DNA of 64,000 bases from NCBI RefSeq assembly GCF_902686445.1, contig NW_025920105.1, positions 1,886,999-1,950,998 of the forward strand. The letters run 5' to 3'. The notes beneath the pieces are model-generated. The model saw nothing but the letters and a program-made list of their open reading frames with translations, did not search any database and was not told the DNA's origin. The DNA comes from Sciurus carolinensis. Its lineage: Eukaryota > Chordata > Mammalia > Rodentia > Sciuridae. Positions 1 to 10,823 of this stretch are shown piece after piece. The translations under genes and the position numbers were made by a program. The first letter of the stretch is position 1; the number at the start of each line of letters is the position of its first letter.

Positions 1-84
1 CACATCTGTTCTTCTCACAGTGGAGGATTCCATGTGAATAGGAGGAATAGGAGGGAGTCCCAGAGACCCTTCCGAAGAAGACAA

Positions 85-86
<2 letters not shown>

Positions 87-135
<49 letters not shown>

Positions 136-242
136 CCTCCCTCCCTCCCATCCCCCCTCCCTCCCTCCCTTCCTCCCATTCCCCCCTCCCTCCCTCCCTC
201 CCTCCCATCCCCCTCTTTTTCTTTTCTCCCCACTCTTTTCTT
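87..242. repeat. Polypyrimidine tract: (CT)n then (CCCT)n
   Basis: About 45 bp of perfect CT dinucleotides are followed by CCCT/CCCCT tetranucleotides. The tract stays almost purely pyrimidine for about 150 bp. A second T/C-rich run, mostly TTTC, lies at 312-356. Such mirror-like homopyrimidine tracts can adopt triplex (H-DNA) structure and are common in rDNA spacers. Confidence 0.95.
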
Positions 243-701
243 CTGGGAAATGCGAACCCCTCCCCCATTTAAATAAAGAATAACAAACAGCGAGAAGCAC
301 GGGGTTGTGTTTGTTTCTTTTTTTTTTCTTCTTTCTTTCTTTCTTTTTTTCTTTTTAAACAGGTCTGTGGGTAAAATTGGGGTCGATCCTGGGGGGGCCA
401 TCCCAGAGCAACTCTGCAGGTACTCAGGGCCCTTGCCTTCCCCACCCCCATGCCAGGCCAAAGCCACTCCCTCCCCTGAGGCCTTTGAAGTCCAAAGGAC
501 ACAAGGAACTTGCTTACTCAGATCTCCTTTGGTCACCAGAATCAGAAGCACATTCATATTTACATGGATGTGCACGCCAAGGGTGCCGGTGGAACCATAG
601 TGATTTGGAAGCGTAGCCTTGGTACTTGCTGGAACTGAACAGTAGGTGGTGCCAGGATACTGTCGCATTCGCAATCCTGAACTAATTTCGTGCCTGTGAG
701 T

Positions 702-710
<9 letters not shown>

Positions 711-750
<40 letters not shown>
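711..750. repeat. (TG)n microsatellite
   Basis: Twenty uninterrupted TG units, preceded by an imperfect TGAG/TGTT stretch. The reverse-strand reading Thr-His repeat ORF is only this repeat. Confidence 0.97.
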
Positions 751-754
<4 letters not shown>

Positions 755-957
755 AGTTATGACAATCACAACCACTGCCTCACACGTGTTACACGACTCC
801 AGCCAGCCCCCGTTTCCTTCCCTTTTTGGATCACATGTATGAAAAGATTATGGAGAGACGTGGTTTTCAGGAACACACACATTCACTTGCTCCGAGTGCT
901 TTATCAATGCGTAAAATAATCGCCATCAGCCATTTGGTGGCACATGGAGAAACTACC

Positions 958-1076
958 CTTGGAGGCCAAGCTCAGCAACTGAGCGATATAGGCCCTGTCT
1001 CAAAAAAGGAAAAGGGCTGGCGATGAAGCTTACTGGTTGACTTGACTTCCCCTGGGAGCCGTCCCCAGTACCAGCC
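958..1076 (+). mobile_element. Composite B1-ID type SINE, degraded
   Basis: The B1-like end (GCAACTGAGCGATATAGGCC, then CCCTGTCTCAAAA) runs into an ID-like part (GGGCTGGCGATGAAGC and, at the 3' side, CCGTCCCCAGTACC). This head-to-tail B1-ID structure is characteristic of squirrel SINEs. It is diverged, and the middle of the ID part is poorly preserved. Confidence 0.7.
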
Positions 1077-1182
1077 CTCCTCCTCCCCCAGCCCCTGTGA
1101 CGACAGGCACCCGGCTACCTTACACTCCTTAACTTTGGTCGAGCAGGCATTCTGAGATGTGGACTGACTGATTCGTTGTCTT

Positions 1183-1185
<3 letters not shown>

Positions 1186-1242
<57 letters not shown>

Positions 1243-1244
1243 TC
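1186..1244. repeat. (CT)n followed by (TTTC)n microsatellite
   Basis: About 42 bp of CT dinucleotide, then four TTTC-like units. Confidence 0.97.
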
Positions 1245-1670
1245 AACTCGTCGTAAAAGGAAACTCTGAATGGGCTGTTGGGGCCCACTCACAAGCCACG
1301 TGGATATCTGGATGGATGTCGTAGGGGAACAGACAGAATGAATCGCACCCAGGACACAGCATGTGCACCCCACCTGCTGAAATGATTTTGCTCTCTGGGC
1401 CGCCCGAGATGTCACTAAAAACAATTTAAAAAAACAAAGCCAATCAAAATTTCTCTGCTCCTCCTTTGAATCGTCTGGCTCGCTGACTTGGTTGTAAGCT
1501 GGAGTCTGTAGGCGGTTGGGTCACAAATTCCCCGGGCCCAAGTGATTTGGCCTCCAGGGACAGGCGTGTGCCACTTTTACATTTCCTCCTTCAACCACGA
1601 AAGCTCTGGGTTCAAAATCCGAGGTTCTAGAGAGTCCAGTAAAGTCAAGGATGAAATGCATGGGGGAGGG

Positions 1671-1697
1671 GGTTAGAGTTAGGGTTAGGGTTAGGGG
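1671..1697 (+). repeat. Short interstitial telomere-type tract
   Basis: TTAGAG followed by three TTAGGG-type units and GGG: a short exact run of the vertebrate telomere repeat inside the spacer. It is too short to be a telomere and may be a repair-associated or chance microsatellite. No subtelomeric repeats surround it. Confidence 0.85.
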
Positions 1698-1894
1698 GTG
1701 GTCCCCTCTTTTTTCTTTTTTTTTTCTCTTTTATTTATTTGATCTTATCTGATTACCATTGTTTTTGGTTACTGGGGATCGAGCCACATCCCGTTTCCTT
1801 GTTTAAATCATTGTGACGGTGCGTGTGGACGAACACATGACATTTATTTCATTTCATTTTATTTCACTTCACTTTACTTTGTTTACGTGTTTTT

Positions 1895-2155
1895 AATGTG
1901 GTGCTGAATATCGAACCCAATACCTCACATGTGCCATGCCATTCGAGGGCTCTACCACTGAGCCACGATTCCAGCCCCCCCCCCCCCCCCCCCCCCGCTT
2001 TTTGTTTTTCGCTTTGAAACCGGGTCTCACTGAGTCGCATGGGGACTCGCTAACTCAATTGCTGAGGATAGCCTTGAACCATCTTCCCCCAATCTCCCGA
2101 GTCCCTGGGATGTCAGGCGGGCGTAGGCGTGGGCCACCGTGCCTGGTTATATTTT
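1895..2155 (-). mobile_element. Composite ID + B1-like SINE, antisense
   Basis: Read on the plus strand, an inverted ID element comes first (GTGGTGCTGAATATCGAACC ... CCACTGAGCCACGATTCCAG). A 22-bp C run follows at 1975-1996, then an inverted B1-like half (GGTCTCACTGAGTCGC ... CTGGGATGTCAGGCGGGCG, CACCGTGCCTGG). Order and orientation match the squirrel composite SINE. Several CpGs are retained. Confidence 0.85.
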
Positions 2156-2384
2156 TCCTCATATACAGTGCTAGAGGAACGGAGACACACCTCTTTCGCC
2201 CCCAGTATTGGATCAGGTTCCTCAGCCTTGCTTGCTTCACCGTGCCCCCACTCAGAGGATACCTTGGGTGGCCTTTCGCAGAAAATCCCTGCATTTCTCC
2301 CTGTTCCCGTCACCACCAGAGGTCCTCAATAAGACCCTTCGACCCCTGACAGTGAGACCCTATCTCTAAATACATTGCGAACTA

Positions 2385-2582
2385 GGACTGGGGATGTGTC
2401 TCAGTGGTCGAGTTCCCCTGAGTTCGATCCCCGACCGGTCATCGAGGAGTTTTGTGACATGCCTTGTCAAAATAAGCCCGATCAGTTTGTTGATTCTCCG
2501 AAGCTGAAACCACTAAACCAGTTGGAAATGTACCTAAAGTACACCAAGCCCTGGGTTCAATCCCGGGTAGTGGGGGGGAGCG
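2385..2582 (+). mobile_element. Two ID-type SINE fragments
   Basis: GGACTGGGGATGTGTCTCAG to TCGATCCCCGACC (2387-2440) is an ID body with box A-like and box B-like (GTTCGATCCC) parts. A second ID 3' part, CCTGGGTTCAATCCCGGGTA, lies at 2550-2570 and is followed by a G-rich tail. They may be one element split by about 90 bp or two insertions. A C run lies just downstream at 2709-2723. Confidence 0.65.
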
Positions 2583-3406
2583 GGGGGGGGGGAGACCCTA
2601 TCTGTGTTCTGCCCTTGGTTGTGTTGGGCGAAGGATATCCTGTTCATGGCCTGCCACGTGTATGATAAAGGAGACAAGAAGAAAAGTGACCCTTTCTAAT
2701 TATCTCCACCCCCCCCCCCCCCCGCTGTCACTCACTCAGACTCTCCCCAGCAGGGCTGGCTGAGACACAACAGGACAGAAATCAAACCTCAATAAGCTCA
2801 GGAAGACTCCCCTGTAAGTGCAGGGGACAGCGAAACATCTATTGTTGGATACACCACCCAAAAAGGGGAGGACGATAATCTCATGGGACCGCAGAGCGAG
2901 TAGGTGAAGAGCTCCTGGACACTGAGTGCCTTACCCAGGATTGAGTAGGGGGCGAGTTCTCTTGACCCGGTAGATCCATACCGATCCCTTGAGGATCGAT
3001 CAGTCACCCTCTGGGGTCCCTCTTTTGGGATGATTTCCTCCCCCCTTGAGGAAACCCACTTTCCTTCTATTACACTAAAGAATCCTGTTACTTGGCTACC
3101 ACCCCTGTGTCCGTGGATTTTGTTTTTACCGGCTCGTGAGACAAAGTACCCAACACCACGTCCTGTGCTACAACATTGTATTCTTAGTAATGTACCTATA
3201 AAGTGCCCTCCTAATCAGGCTCCCCAAAGGTGAGGACTTTGGTGGATTTTGGGTTTCTATTTAGACTGTGACTGAAAGCAACGTCCCTTTGTTGTACCTC
3301 TGAGGTAAACATCTGCTCCGTGATGGACAAGCGCAAGTAAAAGGGGATAATATGCTGAGAAAAGGAAGCAACCACTTGGACCGTGGCCATCAAAAGATAT
3401 ACAACA

Positions 3407-3541
3407 TGTAGAAAACATATATAGGTAAACATATATATATATATACGCATATGTAGAAAACATATATACGCATATGTAGAAAACATATGTATATGCATAT
3501 ATATAAGCATATATAAACATATATATGTATACACACACACA

Positions 3542-3586
<45 letters not shown>
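3407..3586. repeat. AT-rich 23-bp tandem repeat and (AC)n
   Basis: A unit of about 23 bp (core GTAGAAAACATATATACGCA) is repeated imperfectly several times from about 3407 to 3515. It degrades into TATA/CATATA and ends in about 50 bp of AC dinucleotide (3530-3586), then GTGTGTGTG, giving a short inverted AC/GT pair. Confidence 0.9.
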
Positions 3587-3589
<3 letters not shown>

Positions 3590-3627
3590 TGTGTGTCATT
3601 TGGAGAGGAGGGTGAGCGAAGTCCTCC

Positions 3628-3717
3628 TTCCTCCCTCCCTCCCTCCCTCCCTCCCTCCCTCCCTCCCTTCCTTCCTTCCTTCCTTCCTTCCTTCCTTCCT
3701 TCCTTCCTTCCTTCCTT
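3628..3717. repeat. (CCCT)n-(CCTT)n polypyrimidine tract
   Basis: About 40 bp of CCCT followed by about 50 bp of CCTT, with no purine. Open frames reading proline/serine or lysine/glycine here are repeat artefacts. Confidence 0.97.
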
Positions 3718-3719
3718 TA

Positions 3720-3823
3720 GTTGGTATGTGGTGCTGAGGATGGATCCCAGTGCTCTGCATGTGCGAGGCGAGCACTTGAGCATGGTACCACTGAGCCTGG
3801 TACCACTGAGCTACGACCCCAGC
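3720..3823 (-). mobile_element. ID SINE, antisense, with internal duplication
   Basis: GTGGTGCTGAGGATGGATCC ... CTGAGCTACGACCCCAGCC is an inverted ID element. The segment GGTACCACTGAGC is present twice in succession (3783-3812), a small internal tandem duplication that lengthens the element. Confidence 0.85.
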
Positions 3824-3902
3824 CTGGACAGTGAAATCTTTTAACACTTTGAACAGATTTAAAGTTTTCTAAACCCAATGCAAAACCCAAAAGTGATAAA
3901 AT

Positions 3903-4095
3903 GGGAGCTGGGGAGCGGAGCTCAGTGGCAACGGATTTCACCTGACTTGTGCAGGCGTGAGGCCCTCCCTGGGTTTGTTTTCTGGGGGGGGGGGGGTGGA
4001 GGGAGGGATAAATAAAGAAGAAGGGCTGAAGGTGTGGCCCAGCGATTTTCAGAGCGTGCACAAAACCTGGAATTTCTGCCCCACCAGCATAGCAT
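3903..4095 (+). mobile_element. ID-type SINE fragments, sense
   Basis: GGAGCTGGGGAGCGGAGCTC AGTGG opens an ID body at 3904 that ends near CCCTGGGTTTG (3968-3978), followed by a G run. A second, weaker ID-like segment (GTGTGGCCCAGCGATTTTCA) lies at 4032-4090. Confidence 0.6.
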
Positions 4096-4344
4096 AGCAT
4101 CACAGAAGAAAGCAAAGTAAAGAAGGAACAGCAATAAATAAACAGACAAACAACATAAAATACAATGAAATTTAAAAAGGCAATACAATCTCCTGGACAG
4201 GTGAGGTCCTCAGGGCTGCAAAGATGGCAAGGGACCTACTGTTTTTCTAGCAAATCAAGGCAACTGTCTTTGTCTTGCAAATCAAGTGATCACAAAGACA
4301 AAAGCACTTGTCTCAGAGTGCCTGCAGGGAAATGCCAAAAATGA

Positions 4345-4417
4345 GGAAGAAGAAGAAGAAGAAGAAGAAGAAGAAGAAGAAGAAGAAGAAGAAGAAGAAG
4401 AAGAAGAAGAAGAAGAA
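4345..4417. repeat. (GAA)n trinucleotide microsatellite
   Basis: About 24 GAA units with almost no interruption. It is read as poly-Glu, poly-Lys, poly-Ser or poly-Phe in the various frames; none is a gene. GAA/TTC repeats of this length can form triplex structures. Confidence 0.97.
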
Positions 4418-4671
4418 CTCGAGATAGGAATAATTAATTTGCCGAGTGTGGTTTTCAGTGAAGGTTGGGAAGAAAAATGCAAACATGATTGCTTGTCTGT
4501 CCCAGAACAAACCCAATGATGAGGCGTTTTGCTGTAACAAACTAAAAGAGCCCTGTTTCAAGTTCCTTTGACTAAAAACTGATATTTGAACTATTTCCGA
4601 GGCCTCTGCTTTCTCGCTTGGATCCCACTGCCCTTATAAGTGACCAAACTCCTGTCTCATGACTAATTCTT

Positions 4672-4908
4672 TTTTGGGTGGGCGGAGTTTGCATCAGAAT
4701 GAGAGAATCCAGGGCCTCCTTGATACTAGGCAAGCTGTCCACCACTTAGCTCCATCCCCAACCAGGCCTCGTGACTGCAATTTCATATTTTTAGAGCTTG
4801 ATTCTGTTGATTGACTTTTGTTGACGTGCTTCTGGGGATGGAACCCAGCCCCTCATGTGTGCTTGGCGAGCAAGTGCTCTGCTTCTGATCCCCAGCCCCA
4901 CCCAGCCC
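4672..4908 (-). mobile_element. Two ID SINEs, antisense
   Basis: The first (about 4672-4768) ends CCACTTAGCTCCATCCCCAA. The second (about 4815-4908) reads TTCTGGGGATGGAACCCAGC ... CTGATCCCCAGCCCC. Both are inverted relative to the plus strand and moderately diverged. Confidence 0.75.
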
Positions 4909-5167
4909 GTGACTACAATTTTAAAACAAACCTCAAGATGGATGACAAGATCTTTATTTTCACCTCTTTGTATTTCTACCTGTAGACATAGAGCTACGTG
5001 GCGTGTGGTATGTGTTGGTAGCACATATGTTTCTAGATGTGTTTTTATATGGTCTACATGTTACCGAGCTACCCTAGAGTGCTCACCGATTAAAACGATG
5101 GCACAAATGTTTCTACAGATTTTGTGATTTTGGTGAACTTTAGTGCATAGGAATAATATTTGTAGAG

Positions 5168-5346
5168 CATTAGTGTTCTCAGCACGTTATGGGTCATGCA
5201 CTCCTGTGAGACAGGAGTATGGTCGCTTCAAGGCCAGCCTCTGCAAGTGAGGGAGACCCCTGTGCCAAAATAAAAAGAGCTGTGATGTAGCTAAGTGCTA
5301 AAGTGACCCCAGATAGAATACCCAGTCCCCCTACCCCTGCAAAACA
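5168..5346 (+). mobile_element. Composite B1-ID SINE, sense
   Basis: The B1-like half (CTCCTGTGAGACAGGAGTAT, CAAGGCCAGCC) is joined by an A-rich link (AAAATAAAAAG) to an ID half (AGCTGTGATGTAGCTAAGTG ... ACCCAGTCCCCC). An A-rich tail follows to about 5400. Confidence 0.75.
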
Positions 5347-5526
5347 AAATGAAACAGAACAAAACAGAAAACAGAGACATAAAATGAGAAACAAAACAAT
5401 ATTAGTGTCCTCGAAGTAAACATTTCCATCGTGCTGTGCTGAGGGGGTGTTTGCAGGAGATCACCCCAGGGACTCAATGTGAACTAGTGCCGGCCGTGCT
5501 TGGCCACATAACTATCTTGTTCATGT

Positions 5527-5640
5527 ATGTTTGTTTGTTTGTTTGTTGGTTGGTTGGTTGGTTGAGGACTCCCCCGGCTTGTAACCTTGTAATCTTATGC
5601 TTTGCATCTTACGTCTCAAATTATTTATTTATTTATTTAC

Positions 5641-5674
<34 letters not shown>

Positions 5675-5709
5675 GATTAGTTAACTAGTTAGCTAGTTAG
5701 TTAGTTAGG
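5527..5709. repeat. Cluster of tetranucleotide repeats (GTTT, GGTT, TTTA, TTAG)
   Basis: GTTT/GGTT units lie at 5527-5564. After a short unique piece, ATTT then TTAG units run from about 5621 to 5709. The change from one tetranucleotide to another suggests stepwise expansion of a SINE tail. Confidence 0.93.
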
Positions 5710-5839
5710 TTTGAAACTGGGGGACTGAATCCAGGGAAGCTTTACCACACTGAGCTACCACTCTGTCCCTTTTTATATTTTTAAATTTACTGGTTTCTTT
5801 TCTTTTCTTTCTTTTTTTTTTTTTGTAGATTCCATTGAT

Positions 5840-5895
<56 letters not shown>

Positions 5896-5949
5896 TTTTG
5901 GATCGAACCCAGAGGGACTCACTTAACCACTGACTGAGCCACATGGCCA

Positions 5950-5986
<37 letters not shown>

Positions 5987-6097
5987 AGACAGGGAGGGTC
6001 TCACTAAGTTGCTTTGGCTATGAAGTTAGAATCATCCAGTCTCAACCCCATCCTGATCCTCTGGGATGACAGGCATGTGTCCCCATGCCCAGCTAAG
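5706..6097 (-). mobile_element. ID and composite ID-B1 SINEs, antisense
   Basis: An inverted ID part (GGGGGACTGAATCCAGGGAA ... TGAGCTACCACTCTGTCCC) spans about 5715-5770. A second inverted composite starts at 5898 (GATCGAACCCAGAGGG ... CTGAGCCACATGGCC), has a 33-bp T run (5953-5985), then the B1 half (GACAGGGAGGGTCTCACTAA to GGGATGACAGGCATGTG). A (TTTC)n block at 5839-5899 separates the two. Confidence 0.8.
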
Positions 6098-6117
6098 TTT
6101 TGCATTTCATTTTATTT

Positions 6118-6165
6118 TTATTCGTTAATTCTTTTTAGTTATAGATGGACACAAGATCTTTATTT

Positions 6166-6213
<48 letters not shown>

Positions 6214-6297
6214 TTACAGTGCTGAACTTTGAAACTAGCAGTGCCTCACATGACCTAGGCAAGCCCTGTACCACTGAGCTACAACCCTATCCTAAGC
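6118..6297 (-). mobile_element. ID SINE, antisense, with (CTAT)n
   Basis: The left part, TTTTTAGTTATAGATGGACA, is the typical squirrel ID-associated tail. It is followed by (TATC)n at 6168-6213 and the inverted ID body (GTGCTGAACTTTGAAACTAG ... CACTGAGCTACAACCCTATC). Confidence 0.85.
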
Positions 6298-6408
6298 TTT
6301 GCCTTTTCGAAGGCTTCTACCTGTATGCTGACAGAAGACATCACAGTCAATTAGAAATCTTTACCTTTAACTTTTGAGTCCAAGTTCAGAACCCATGAAC
6401 TTCTGTGG

Positions 6409-7016
6409 TGTGATGGGCTGACAGATCTGACTCCATGAGAAACTTATAGGCCACACAGGCTCCATTTTGCTCTGAGACTCCGTGTTATGGAGAAAATAAG
6501 ATTCTCCCATGGGAACACCCCACCTCAGTACCCATCAACAATTGCTTAGCTTCTCCCATGAAAACACCCGGCCTCTGTCCCCTGTCCCCATCATCAGTGA
6601 CTTACCAATACAAAATTAGTCATTAAGTGACATGTTTACCGATACAAAATGACATTTCTTATATAATTAAAAATTGCTGTCCTTTGATCCCTATTGCTCC
6701 TAAGCAATGTACCAGGGAAACGGTAATTGTGTGGATTTTAGTAACCATTCTTTAGTTCCTACCTAGGTGACCCACTTCTCCCTCTGTTGGTGATCTCATG
6801 ATGTTAGCTTGTAATTTCTAATCATAGCAACAGACACTTGTGATTAATGTGATCTTTGGTGTAAGAACCCCTACAACCCTGTGTTTGGGTCTACTCTCCC
6901 AATAGCCATTTTTTTGGGGCATTGTGTGAGACAGTCAGCTGACCGGCTTAATAAAGACCCTCAAATTTGGACTCCTCAGTGGTGATCGCTCTGTTCTTAA
7001 GTTGCGCCCCATCACA
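6409..7016 (+). mobile_element. Solo LTR (class I-like ERV), sense
   Basis: The 608-bp element starts TGTGATGGGC and ends GCCCCATCACA, so the termini are a near-perfect inverted repeat beginning TG and ending CA. It is flanked by TGTGG on both sides (6404-6408 and 7017-7021), which fits a 5-bp target duplication. A polyadenylation signal AATAAAG lies in GGCTTAATAAAGACC near 6949. There is no internal viral sequence, so it is a solo LTR made by LTR-LTR recombination. The same LTR family recurs on the minus strand at 52,959-53,459; the stretch around CTCCCAATAGCCATTTTT is shared. Confidence 0.88.
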
Positions 7017-7121
7017 TGTGGGATACCTGCCATGATGTGTGTTTTGTTGTTAACAGATCGACCTAGGTGAACAGCACGGACCCAGTACAGGAGTGTTATC
7101 TCAACACGAGATTCATAAAAC

Positions 7122-7122
7122 A

Positions 7123-7168
<46 letters not shown>

Positions 7169-7251
7169 CGCTCGCTCGCTCACTCACTCACTCACTCACT
7201 CACTCACTCACTCACTCGCTTACTCACTTACTTACTTGCTTACTCACTCAG
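7122..7251. repeat. (TTAC)n-(TCAC)n tetranucleotide array
   Basis: TTAC units, then CGCT, then TCAC units, then TTAC again over 130 bp. The array begins about 105 bp after the solo LTR. Leucine-, serine- and threonine-rich frames across it are artefacts. Confidence 0.96.
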
Positions 7252-10200
7252 TCAAGACTAACAGATGCAAATGTGATACTGATTGCATGTGTGTGGTAGA
7301 AATTCCAACTATTTCATTGATATCAGATAGATAGGTTGAGGATTCAGAAAGAAGTGCATCTTATGTAAAAGAGGACACTAACTGGTGATCTCCCATGTAT
7401 GAAACCTGCATGTCTTCCACTATACTGACTTTTGAATAATATTTAGACTAAGTTCAGATACACAGCATAGTAAATTTGCCCTCAGAGTGTACACACATCT
7501 CCAGTGACAGCCTCAGCAACTTAACTAAACCCCACAGCGACTCAGTAAGAGTGTCAAACAAAAGTAAATGAATAAGAAAATAATAAGAGTGTGTGGGGGG
7601 GTTGCTCAGGTGTAAAGCATGGAGGAGGAGGAGGAGGGGGGGGAGGAGGAGGAGTTCAGAGCAAAAACAAAAATAACAGAACAAAAGCCTTAAAGAAACT
7701 GACTCTGACATCTCTGCTAACACTGCAGTGTTCTAAACCATTCAAGACCTAACAAAGACACCGAGCAGAGCACACAAGTCATTGCCTGGACAAAATGGAA
7801 AATCTCTGGTTCTTAGGACAGTTCCTTGCAAGTATTGCTAGCAGCTGAAAACTCTGTGGCTGCAATAATCGAGAGAATTGGATTCCGGTTTTACATCGGT
7901 GGGTGTGTGCTAAAGTGCTGGTGGGGAGGCCTTTTGAACAGCTTCATGAATTATACCCCCACTTCGTCACACCTACATTTCCTAATGTTGGTCCGTCCTC
8001 CATGAACCTTCTGTGACTTGTTTAGACAGTTCTATGACTTATTTCCATCCTCAGTTTTCCCTTATCTTCCTCTTGACCATCCCAGGCTTTCGGACACAAT
8101 TCTTCATTTACCTTACAAAATCTCACTCACTCTCATTCCCAAACAGTTCTTTCACATAGATCCTCACACTCATGGCCTCCTTCAATTTCTTTTTCTGGCA
8201 CGCTGATGTTTTGGGGTCCTAAAAGCTCAGCCCTTGCCCCCGATTCTCATCCCATCAAGAGGACAGAATTTTGAGACAAAGGTTAGAGGCAAAAGGGGAA
8301 TTGGGGAATGTGCCCTGTCCAGACTCAGAATTCATTGGATGCCCTGAGCCCTGAGAGCTAGCCTAGCTGTTTCCTAGATCCCAAAGGTGCTAACTCTGAA
8401 GCCTGGATTTCTTCATGCTCACCCCGTGGTCTGTAAGCCAAAGGGCAGATAACTTAGCTTAAAAGTTAATGTTGCTTCACCCGTGACCAGGGAGCGGGAG
8501 GAGGACAGGGAGACAAGAACGGGGGGGGGGGGGGGGGGGGCGGGTTAACAGATGTCCTTTTTAAAAGGAGCCTCCATGGCTGAGCAGTGAGGGTTAGGTT
8601 CAAAGCATTAAGTGAACCCCTGTTTTATTTTCTGCCCTTTTTTCCTGAAGTAGACGGTTGGGAAAAAAAAAAATTACAAAATGTATGAATTTAGATGCAT
8701 TACTTTTTTTAATTTTAATATGATAGTTTATCCATTTCACGATTTTTTGGTTTCTTTGCTGGTTTTTTTGTTTGTTCTTAATCAAGGCACACCAGAAATT
8801 CTTGGCATTCATTGCATATAGGGTGACCCATGCATGCGAACTCACATTGCACCTCAGTAGCCTTACATTTACCGAAGGACTCCCCGCCCCCCCCCCCCAC
8901 ACCAATCTTAAGCTCTCTTCTTCGCATCGACCACTTAGGAAGCACATTGAACAGACCCGAACATATTGTATTTTCATAGATTTTAAGATTCTCATTCATA
9001 GGCTTTCTGTAACCCTTGATTTAAGCAGTTGTACCTAACGGTAGTTCAGTTGACAAAGGCTTTTCTCCTTGCCTGATTTTCTCTTAATGCTCAGTGAACC
9101 AGTTTTTGAGAAAAGAATCATTAAGCACACAGAGGACCGAGTCTCCGTTCGAACCAGACAGAACAAAGTTGTATTAATCACACAGACCCAAAATATAAAT
9201 TCTGAGTGAGTCATGCATGAATTCAAAACGGCAGGATGAGTAAATTCTTGCCAGAAATGAAGACGGCCACAGTTATGTAGTGGGGGTGGTGGGGGGGGAG
9301 GCTGCTGTTTACTCAGGAAAGCTGCCCATTGAGGCGCTGTAAGGAGTGGACCAAAAAAAAGAAAAAAGAAAAAGAAATAAATAAACCAACTGAGGTACAA
9401 CAGTGTCTCTCCCTCCCTCCCTCCCTCTCCCTCTGCAATGTACATATTTCTCTCTCTATCCCCCACCAAACTCTTTCTAATTTCTTGAATTTCGTGTTTC
9501 TCGTTTAGTGGGGTGCCCCCTGTCTTTGCCATCTTTGTGATCTGGTTCAAGGGAGCCAGGAGAGGAGGCAGAAGCAATCAAGGAATTGAGGAGTTTCAGG
9601 AGGCAGAGATTAAATGCCTGTGCGTGAACAAATTAGACAAATGCTGTGAAACGAGGGATCTTCAAATTAACCTTTTATTTCAGCTTTCAGTCAACGCATC
9701 ATTAAAAATGCAGAGTTACAAGCCAACCTTTGAGATGGGGGGTACAATCGACGGCACGACCACCTCAGGATGGACTTTGCCACGCAGAAGCCATGCCCTA
9801 CTCTGACGGTAAACCATCTTTGACCTCACCGGGAGAGGCTTAGCACTCTCCATTCTCATGCAAATCACAGCCGACAATGCCCTGAGCCGACCTGGCTTTT
9901 TCTCTGTGTACTCTACTTCCCCTCCCTGCTAACTGGTGCCACAGCCTTGAGGAATGCAAATTGCCCTTTCCGACAAAGTGGTAGAGGCTCGAGGAGGCCT
10001 GGAGTGGCTCCAGAATCTCAAAATGGCTCCAAGGAGGAATAACTCAAGTACCTGTTTTATCTAGCCTACCGGGTTGACGAAATGCACATTTTGCCCGGTT
10101 TCCCACACCTCCTCCTTGACCACCGCGCTACCCCTTTTTTATGCCCACCCACAGCCCCGTCTGCTCAAGACTTTGTGAAAGGTGGATGTTGTTGATATTT

Positions 10201-10325
10201 CCTCCTTAGCTCTGTGAATTACAAGTTGACACTTTCTCTGGGTTAAATTCGTTGTGTATTTTTCTTACTTCCTGAAAGGAAGAGTTGCTTCCCTTATCTC
10301 CTCAGGCTTCTTTTTGGAGCTCTGG
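7252..10325. other. IGS stretch without recognised gene
   Basis: Moderately unique sequence with a purine GGA run (7619-7654), a 20-bp G run (8521-8540), a C run (8887-8899) and a short CCCT run near 9413-9433. No coding frame has credible composition. It may hold diverged SINE debris, for example near 8565-8640. The ORF of about 180 codons on the minus strand at 9035-9577 crosses poly-Phe and poly-Pro microsatellites and is not accepted as a gene. Confidence 0.6.
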
Positions 10326-10805
10326 TGAAAGACCCTCCATCCCCCTGTCCAAGGAAGATCACGTGAAGACACTGGCTGCAAAAGCAAGAGGCTGTTTATT
10401 GATACACAGGCGCCTGCGGGTGCTCAGCAAAACCTCAGCCGGAGCTTCGGTGAACTGGCACACCGGGCTTTGGGGTACAGGTTTTTTATAGGGTAAAGGG
10501 GCAGGTTTCGCGCCCGGTAAGCAACAGGTTTCTTATTGGCTATTTTGAATGCAGCACATAGGTCACCTAAAGGGTAAGGTTGTTTTTTGTACTATGTTCC
10601 CGGAAATTTTTGCTTGACATCTTTATGGTTCCTGCTTATCAGTTCCTGTTTGTTCAGAGATGGTCTGTGCTTTCCCAACCGCCCTGTTCTTTCTCAACCT
10701 GTTTATCAGTTTGACGACCTCCGGGTAGGTCATGCAACCTTCCCAGGGGGGGTTGGGTGGAGTGACCTAGGTCATGGGTTTAAGACATGGAGCTGGGGCC
10801 TTTCA
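10326..10805 (-). repeat. 3' LTR of the provirus
   Basis: It begins (plus strand) TGAAAGACCCTCCATCCCCC and ends GCTGGGGCCTTTCA. It is a direct repeat of 18,205-18,683. On the transcribed strand it contains TCAATAAACAGCC, a polyadenylation signal, near the middle of the complement of 10,393-10,405. The left target-site copy is CTGG at 10,322-10,325. Confidence 0.95.
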
Positions 10806-10823
10806 TTCCCCCCTTTTTCTTTA
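10806..10823 (-). promoter_or_regulatory. Polypurine tract (plus-strand primer)
   Basis: On the transcribed strand the sequence directly before the 3' LTR is TAAAGAAAAAGGGGGGAA, purines in 17 of 18 positions. It abuts the TGAAAG of the LTR without a gap, as expected for the site that primes second-strand synthesis. Confidence 0.9.

Noticed and set aside
3211..3847. 190-codon minus-strand ORF with Lys/Gly and Cys/Val repeats
   Set aside because: Produced by CCTT/CCCT and AC microsatellites.
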